Origin: Bacillota bacterium
GTDB lineage: Bacteria; Bacillota; Clostridia; Peptostreptococcales; Anaerovoracaceae
Length of the DNA stretch: 17,929 bases
Reading direction: 5' to 3'
Assembly (NCBI GenBank): GCA_017619985.1
Contig: JAFZRG010000126.1
Span: 1-17,929, forward strand
In this document: positions 13,089-17,929 of the stretch, in pieces
Numbering within the stretch: the first letter of the stretch is position 1
Layout of the letters: each line of letters opens with the position of its first letter
Notes under the pieces: model-generated
The model's database searches: none
What the model was told of the DNA's origin: nothing
The model's input: only the letters and a program-made list of their open reading frames with translations
Position numbers and translations under genes: made by a program

Positions 13089-16000
13089 AGTGGTCTCCTA
13101 ACTTCAGGGAAAGCACTCTGGTGATGCCCTGCTCGGGCATCGTGACGCCGTACAGCACGTCGGCGTACTCCATCGTTGCCTTCTGATGTGTGATCAGCGC
13201 GAACTGCGTGTCCGCGAATTTCTTCAGATAGCGCGCGAACGCGTCGATATTGGCTTCGTCCAGCGCGGCCTCGACCTCGTCCAGGATGCAGAACGGCGTC
13301 GGTTTCGCCTTCAGCACCGCGAACATGAGCGCGATGGCCGTCATGGTCTTCTCGCCGCCGGACAGCAGGTTCATGTTCTGCAGCTTCTTTCCGGGCGGCT
13401 GCGCCTCGATCTCGATGGCGGATTCCAGCGGGTTCGACGGATCTTCGAGGGTCAGCCTCGCGTGACCGCCCTTGAACAGCTCCGTGAACGTGGCCTCGAA
13501 GTTCTCGACGACCGCGTCGAAGCTCTCCTTGAACCGCGCCTTGATGGTCTTGTCGATATCGCGGATGACCGAAGTCAGCTCCTCGATGGCCTGATTCAGG
13601 TCGTCGCGCTGGCTCGTCAGAAACTCGTAGCGCTCGCTGACGGCTTTGTATTCCTCGATGGCGCCGACGTTGACGTCGCCCAGTTCGCGCAGCCTTTCCT
13701 TGTATTCCCTGGACTCTCTCATGCCGCGGGACATCACAAAGTTCGGATCTGCGAGATCCTGCGCCTGCGCGAAGGACATCTCGAACTCTTCCCAGAGTTT
13801 CTCCTTCAGGGTCTCGGTCTGCGTGTCGAAGCGGGCCAGGCGCACTTCCGCGTCGTGCTTGCTCACCTGGTGCTCGTACAGGACGCTGTCGAGGCGGATG
13901 CGCTCTTCTTCGAGCTCTCCCGCCTGGTCCTGATCCTTTCTGCGGGCCTCTGCCAGCGTTCTCTCTTCTTCTTCCAGAGCAGCCTTCTGCGCCTGCTTTT
14001 CCTGCAGGCTGGCGGCGGCTTCTCCGGCAAAGCCTTCGATCTCCGCCTTCTGGGCTGCGATATCCTCCAGGGCTGCAGTTCTGGCTGCGAGATCCGCGCG
14101 GATCTCGTCCAGGGCCGCTTTCACCCGGTCTTCCAGTTCTCTCGCGCCGCGCAGACGGACGGACGCGCTGTTCTCCTCCATGCGGGCAGCCGCAGCGGCA
14201 GCCTGCGCTTCGTCGAACTGCGCGCGCACGCTCTCGGCTTCCGCAGCCAGCGTTTCGGCCTGTTCTTCGGCCTTCGCCTTCTCTTCGGCCTTGCCTGCGG
14301 CGGTCTCGCGAATGGAAGCGATGTTCTTATCCGCCTCGGCGATCTCCTTCTCGAGATCAGCCTGTTCTGCCAGCCTTCTGCTGTCGGCGTTCCGGGCTTC
14401 CTTGCCCGAAGCCTTCAGCTGCTGCGCTTCCTTCTCCAGGACCGCGATCTGCGTATCGGCAGCGCCTGTTCTGGCCTGCAGGTCCTGCAGCGTCTGCAGG
14501 CAGCTGTCCAGCGCCTTGCGGCAGGCGTCGCGCTTTTCCTGCGCTTCTTTCAGTTTCTTCGCCGTCTTCGCGATCTGCTTTTCCAGTTCATCCTTCTCCG
14601 CTTTGCGGGAGATGATGTTCGCCGTATTGTTCTTGAACGATCCGCCCGTGATGGCGCCGGCGGGGTTGATATGCTCCCCTTCCAGCGTCACATAGCGCAG
14701 CGAACCGCCCTTCTTGGACATTCTCAGGGCGCTGTCCAGGTCGCGGCAGACGACGCATTTGCCGAGCAGATACTCAACGATGTTCTCATAGCCGCCCCTG
14801 CACGTGACCCGCTCGCTCGCGACGCCCAGGAAGCCGTCCATGCCCTGGATCGCGGACGTGTCCGCTTCCGGACCCGGTTGGATGCTGTCCGCCGGCAGGA
14901 ACGTCAGGCGTCCGGCCTTCTTTTCTTTCAACAGCGCGATCGCCTTCTTCGCGGAGGCATCGCTGTCGCACAGGATGTTCTGCACGTTGCCGCCCAGGGC
15001 GGTCTCGATGGCGAGTTCCCAGCCTTTCGGCACGTTCAGCAGTTCGCCTGCCGTGCCGATGATGCCTGGTAGCTTCTGCTGCATCATGAAGCGCACCGCG
15101 CCGTTATATCCCTCGTAGGAACGTTCGAGTTCCTCCAGGAGCTTGTGACGGGCCGCCAGTTTCCCGGCGTCGACCCGGATCTCTTCTATGACGGATGCGG
15201 CAGCGGACAGTTCCTTTTCCAGGCCGCTGCGCTTCGCTCCGGTCTCCTTCAGATCGCTCTGGATCTGCACACGCGAAGCCTTCGCGGCGGACAGAGCTTC
15301 CTCGGCTTCCGCCAGTCTCGCGGTGATGCTGTCCGCTTCGGATGCGCCTTCGTCCTCCTTCAGACGCTCGAGCCTTCTGGCCAGCGTCTGCTTCAGGTTC
15401 TCGAGGCTCGCGCTCTCCGCTGCGGAAGAGCTGACGGCCGCGGACAGTTCCAGGATGGCTGCGCGGACGGATTCCAGCGTTTTTTCCTTCTCTGCCAGCA
15501 GCTGCTGCACCTCTTCCATGGCAGCTTCTTTTTCCTCCGCGTCCTTCCGCGCGGCGGCTTCGCCTTCCGCCACGAGTTCCGCGGACTTTCTCATTTCATC
15601 CAGATTGGACTGCTCGCGCTGCAGCTTTTCCTCCGCCAGCGCCTTTTCGTCCTCGATGCGGACGCGGTCGCGCTCCAGCACGGAGGAACGCTCGTTGTTC
15701 AGTTCCTCGCGGCTTTCGATGAAGTGGATCTCTTCCGCCATGAGGGTCAGCTTCGCGCGCAGATCGTCCAGAGACGCTTCCGCCTGCGCGTTCTTTTCCC
15801 GCAGGCCGCGCAGCTGCGCTTCCAGTTCGGTACGCCCGCTGCGGTCGTTCTCCAGGATGCGGTCCAGCTCCTCCATCTCCTGCCTCACCGCAGCGGTCTT
15901 GCTGTCCGCAGCCTCGATGTTCTTCAGGATGATATTGATCTCCACGTCCTTGTACTTGTCGCGGATCTGGAGATATTCCGTCGCTTTTTCGGATTCCTTC

Positions 16001-16617
16001 TTCAGGCCGCCGATGCGCCCTTCGATCTCGGACACGATGTCGTTGACCCGCGCCAGGTTCTGCGAAGCGCCTTCGAGCCGGCGTTCGGTCTCCGCCTTCT
16101 TGTTGCGGTACTTGACGATGCCGGCAGCCTCTTCGAAGATCTCGCGGCGGCTGTCCATCTTGTTGCTGATGATATCCGCGATCTTGCCCTGGCCGATGAT
16201 GGAATAGCCTTCCACCCCGATGCCGGTGTCCATGATGAGTTCGCGGATATCCCGCAGCCTGCAGGGCGTGCGGTTGATGCTGTATTCGCTCTCGCCGGAG
16301 CGGTACATGCGGCGGGTGATGCCCACTTCGGAATAGTCGATGGGGAGCGTGTGGTCGGAGTTGTCGATCACCAGCGTGACCTCGGCCAGCCCCTTGGGCT
16401 TGCGGCTCTGGGTGCCGGCGAAGATGACCTCCTCCATCTTTCCGCCGCGGAGCATCTTCGGGCTCTGCTCGCCCAGCACCCAGCGGATCGCGTCGGAAAT
16501 GTTGGATTTTCCGGATCCGTTCGGGCCGACGATACAGGTCATCCCGTCCGTGAATTCGATTGTGACCGGATCTGCAAAGGATTTGAATCCGTTGAGTTCC
16601 ATGCGTTTGAAGTACAT
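13075..16617 (-). CDS. smc: Chromosome condensation ATPase SMC
   Basis: An 1180-residue SMC protein, the motor of the bacterial SMC-ScpAB loop extruder that compacts and resolves newly replicated chromosomes. N-terminal head: Walker A GPNGSGKSN (31-39). Two long coiled coils (about 170-500 and 670-1000) rich in Glu, Ala, Lys and Leu flank a hinge (about 501-665) with LGGNVQNILC and NPAGAITGGS. C-terminal head: signature LSGGEK (1085-1090), Walker B FCILDEVEAALDEAN (1109 onwards, D1113 and E1114) and the H-loop ITHQK (H1144). The length is typical. AAGGGG lies 6 nt before the ATG, and MYFKRMELNGFKSFAD is the classic SMC opening. It follows rnc by 3 bp and overlaps ftsY. scpA and scpB are not in the window. 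Confidence 0.97.
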   Translation of the reverse strand: MYFKRMELNGFKSFADPVTIEFTDGMTCIVGPNGSGKSNISDAIRWVLGEQSPKMLRGGKMEEVIFAGTQSRKPKGLAEVTLVIDNSDHTLPIDYSEVGITRRMYRSGESEYSINRTPCRLRDIRELIMDTGIGVEGYSIIGQGKIADIISNKMDSRREIFEEAAGIVKYRNKKAETERRLEGASQNLARVNDIVSEIEGRIGGLKKESEKATEYLQIRDKYKDVEINIILKNIEAADSKTAAVRQEMEELDRILENDRSGRTELEAQLRGLREKNAQAEASLDDLRAKLTLMAEEIHFIESREELNNERSSVLERDRVRIEDEKALAEEKLQREQSNLDEMRKSAELVAEGEAAARKDAEEKEAAMEEVQQLLAEKEKTLESVRAAILELSAAVSSSAAESASLENLKQTLARRLERLKEDEGASEADSITARLAEAEEALSAAKASRVQIQSDLKETGAKRSGLEKELSAAASVIEEIRVDAGKLAARHKLLEELERSYEGYNGAVRFMMQQKLPGIIGTAGELLNVPKGWELAIETALGGNVQNILCDSDASAKKAIALLKEKKAGRLTFLPADSIQPGPEADTSAIQGMDGFLGVASERVTCRGGYENIVEYLLGKCVVCRDLDSALRMSKKGGSLRYVTLEGEHINPAGAITGGSFKNNTANIISRKAEKDELEKQIAKTAKKLKEAQEKRDACRKALDSCLQTLQDLQARTGAADTQIAVLEKEAQQLKASGKEARNADSRRLAEQADLEKEIAEADKNIASIRETAAGKAEEKAKAEEQAETLAAEAESVRAQFDEAQAAAAAARMEENSASVRLRGARELEDRVKAALDEIRADLAARTAALEDIAAQKAEIEGFAGEAAASLQEKQAQKAALEEEERTLAEARRKDQDQAGELEEERIRLDSVLYEHQVSKHDAEVRLARFDTQTETLKEKLWEEFEMSFAQAQDLADPNFVMSRGMRESREYKERLRELGDVNVGAIEEYKAVSERYEFLTSQRDDLNQAIEELTSVIRDIDKTIKARFKESFDAVVENFEATFTELFKGGHARLTLEDPSNPLESAIEIEAQPPGKKLQNMNLLSGGEKTMTAIALMFAVLKAKPTPFCILDEVEAALDEANIDAFARYLKKFADTQFALITHQKATMEYADVLYGVTMPEQGITRVLSLKLGDHFDID

Positions 16618-16620
16618 TCT

Positions 16621-17325
16621 CTACCCCTTGGTCTGAAAGGCCTCCAGTGCGGCTGCCGCCGCCTGCTGTTCGGCCTCTTTCTTGCTTTTTCCGCTGCCTT
16701 CGCCTGCTTTCTTTCCGTAGGCGTATACGGCAGACGTAAAGGTCTTGGCGTGATCCGGGCCGCTCTCCGAGAGGATCTCGTAGCGGATATGCGGGTCACC
16801 GTCCTCGCCTGCTCTGTGGCTCAGCAACTCCTGGAGCGTGGTCTTGGCATCCTTGGGAAGCCTGCCGCACTCGCACAGATGAGCCGTCTCGTTCAGGCAG
16901 TTGCGCACGACCGTATTGGCCGCTTCGAACCCGCCGTCGAGATAAGCGGCGCCGATGATCGCCTCCATGCAGTCGGCGATGATGGAGATGCGGTCCCTGC
17001 CGCCTCCGCTCTCTTCGCCCTTGCTCAGAAGCAGGAATCCGTTGACCCCGAGCCGCTTCCCGGCTTCTCCCAGCGAGCGCTCGCAGACGATGGAAGCGCG
17101 CATCTTCGTCAGAAAACCCTCTTCCTTGTCCTGATACCGGTTGTACAGCTGCAGGCCGACGCAGGCGCCGAGCACCGCGTCGCCGAGGAATTCCAGGCGT
17201 TCGTTGCCCTCCGCGGGGCTGCCGAGCTTCTCGTTCGCGTAGGAGCTGTGGGTCATGGCCCGCTGCAGCAGCTGCTTGTCCCGGAATTCGTATCCGATGA
17301 TCTGTTCCAGCTTACTCAGCTCCAT
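16621..17325 (-). CDS. rnc: Ribonuclease III
   Basis: A 234-residue double-strand-specific endoribonuclease that processes rRNA precursors and structured mRNAs. The catalytic domain (about 1-150) has the signature NERLEFLGDAVL (41-52). The metal-binding residues E42, E45, D49, D118 and E121 sit at the spacing seen in E. coli (ADCMEAIIGA). A double-stranded-RNA-binding domain follows (about 158-230), with KTTLQELL, GPDHAKTF and GSGKSKKEAEQQAA. AGAGGAGA precedes the ATG. The start overlaps the plsX stop by 14 bp and smc follows after 3 bp, so it is an internal gene of the operon. Confidence 0.96.
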   Translation of the reverse strand: MELSKLEQIIGYEFRDKQLLQRAMTHSSYANEKLGSPAEGNERLEFLGDAVLGACVGLQLYNRYQDKEEGFLTKMRASIVCERSLGEAGKRLGVNGFLLLSKGEESGGGRDRISIIADCMEAIIGAAYLDGGFEAANTVVRNCLNETAHLCECGRLPKDAKTTLQELLSHRAGEDGDPHIRYEILSESGPDHAKTFTSAVYAYGKKAGEGSGKSKKEAEQQAAAAALEAFQTKG

Positions 17326-17929
17326 CGTTGTCTCCTCTGGATGTGAACTGCGCCATTTTTTCTTCGATCTCGCCGATCACGTCGCGCTTGCAGACGGCAG
17401 CCGCCTTGACGACCGCGTTCTGCACCGCGATGGCCGAAGAACTGCCGTGCATCTTGAAGACCATACCCTTGACGCCCAGGATAGGCGCGCCGCCGTAGGA
17501 AGAATAATCGAATTCCTCCTTCAGGCCGTACAGCTTTTTCTTCAGGATGAGGGCGCCGAGCTTGGCGGTGAAGTCTTCCGTGATCTTTTCCTTGATCAGC
17601 TTGAACACGTTCCAGGCCACGCCCTCGGTCAGTTTGAGCACGATGTTGCCCGTAAAGCCGTCGCAGACCAGGACGTCCGCTTCCGTGCGGGGGATCTCTC
17701 TGCCCTCGACGTTGCCGATGAAGTTCAGGTCGCTCATCTTGAGCATCTGATACGTTTCCTTCAGCATGGGCGTGCCCTTCGTCTCCTCGGAACCGATGTT
17801 GATCAGGCCGATGGCCGGATTCTCGGTGCCGAACGCGTGATGCCGGTAGATGCTGCCCATGTACGCGAAGCTCAGCAGGTTGTTCGCCGTGCACTCCGCG
17901 TTGGCGCCGGTATCGGCCAGCAGCACGAA
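17312..17929 (-). CDS. plsX: Phosphate acyltransferase PlsX (C-terminal part)
   Basis: The last 205 residues of PlsX, which makes acyl-phosphate from acyl-ACP and phosphate for the PlsY route to lysophosphatidic acid. Motifs visible in order: ADTGANAEC, GLINIGSEETKGTPML, NFIGNVEGREIPRTEADVLV, CDGFTGNIVLKLTEG and SYGGAPILGVKG. All match the family. The N-terminal portion (probably about 130 residues, judging by the usual length near 330) lies beyond the right edge. The reading frame is open to the last base. The C-terminus overlaps rnc, with no acpP between them. Confidence 0.95.
   Translation of the reverse strand, partial: FVLLADTGANAECTANNLLSFAYMGSIYRHHAFGTENPAIGLINIGSEETKGTPMLKETYQMLKMSDLNFIGNVEGREIPRTEADVLVCDGFTGNIVLKLTEGVAWNVFKLIKEKITEDFTAKLGALILKKKLYGLKEEFDYSSYGGAPILGVKGMVFKMHGSSSAIAVQNAVVKAAAVCKRDVIGEIEEKMAQFTSRGDNDGAE

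Noticed and set aside
13186..17346. Long plus-strand open frames (628 and 733 codons) opposite smc and rnc
   Set aside because: These are antisense shadows of smc and rnc. Leu/Arg/Phe-rich translations with no domains and no ribosome binding site or promoter were noticed.
1..17929. Defence island, CRISPR array, prophage or insertion sequence
   Set aside because: All genes are core or metabolic, and no transposase, integrase, direct-repeat array or toxin-antitoxin pair was seen on either strand.

Overview
The window looks like core chromosome from a GC-rich, anaerobic, Gram-positive Bacillota, most likely a member of Clostridia. The grounds are the rnc-smc-ftsY block behind plsX, a bifunctional penicillin-binding protein with a Lys-rich cytoplasmic head, a one-polypeptide iron-sulfur serine ammonia-lyase, a small P-loop ATPase of a type I associate with clostridia, strong AGGAGG-like ribosome binding sites and sigma-A-type promoters. 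Genus-level placement is not possible from the sequence alone. All thirteen genes lie on the minus strand, so transcription runs from high to low coordinates. Coding density is very high. I saw no rRNA, tRNA, insertion sequence, CRISPR array or prophage gene, and no stretch over 300 bases lacks a gene.

In order of transcription: (1) 17929 to 8783 holds plsX (5' end outside the window), rnc, smc, ftsY and a class A penicillin-binding protein. They are chained by 14-bp overlaps or gaps of 3 to 7 bp and are probably one operon joining phospholipid synthesis, RNA processing, chromosome compaction, membrane targeting and peptidoglycan synthesis. (2) comEC follows behind its own near-consensus promoter. 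(3) holA, an EamA/DMT exporter, a fused L-serine ammonia-lyase-like enzyme and rlmN form the next unit, starting from an extended -10 promoter only 10 bases from the holA start codon. (4) A small P-loop ATPase of unknown function and a Nudix hydrolase share a promoter and a TAATG stop/start junction. (5) A BMP/PnrA-type substrate-binding lipoprotein runs off the left edge behind its own promoter and a leader stem-loop.

There are four intergenic gaps of 45 to 82 bp. Each carries an exact TATAAT on the coding strand, which divides the window into five probable transcription units. No convincing intrinsic terminator is visible, so read-through between units is likely.

Most of the window is well-known housekeeping machinery and I do not see a new defence or mobile system. 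The points most worth a second look are: a possibly leaderless holA mRNA; a strong comEC promoter feeding an mRNA with no Shine-Dalgarno and a hairpin against the AUG; a serine ammonia-lyase-like protein with altered conserved residues; the uncharacterised ATPase-Nudix pair; and the missing acpP between plsX and rnc.
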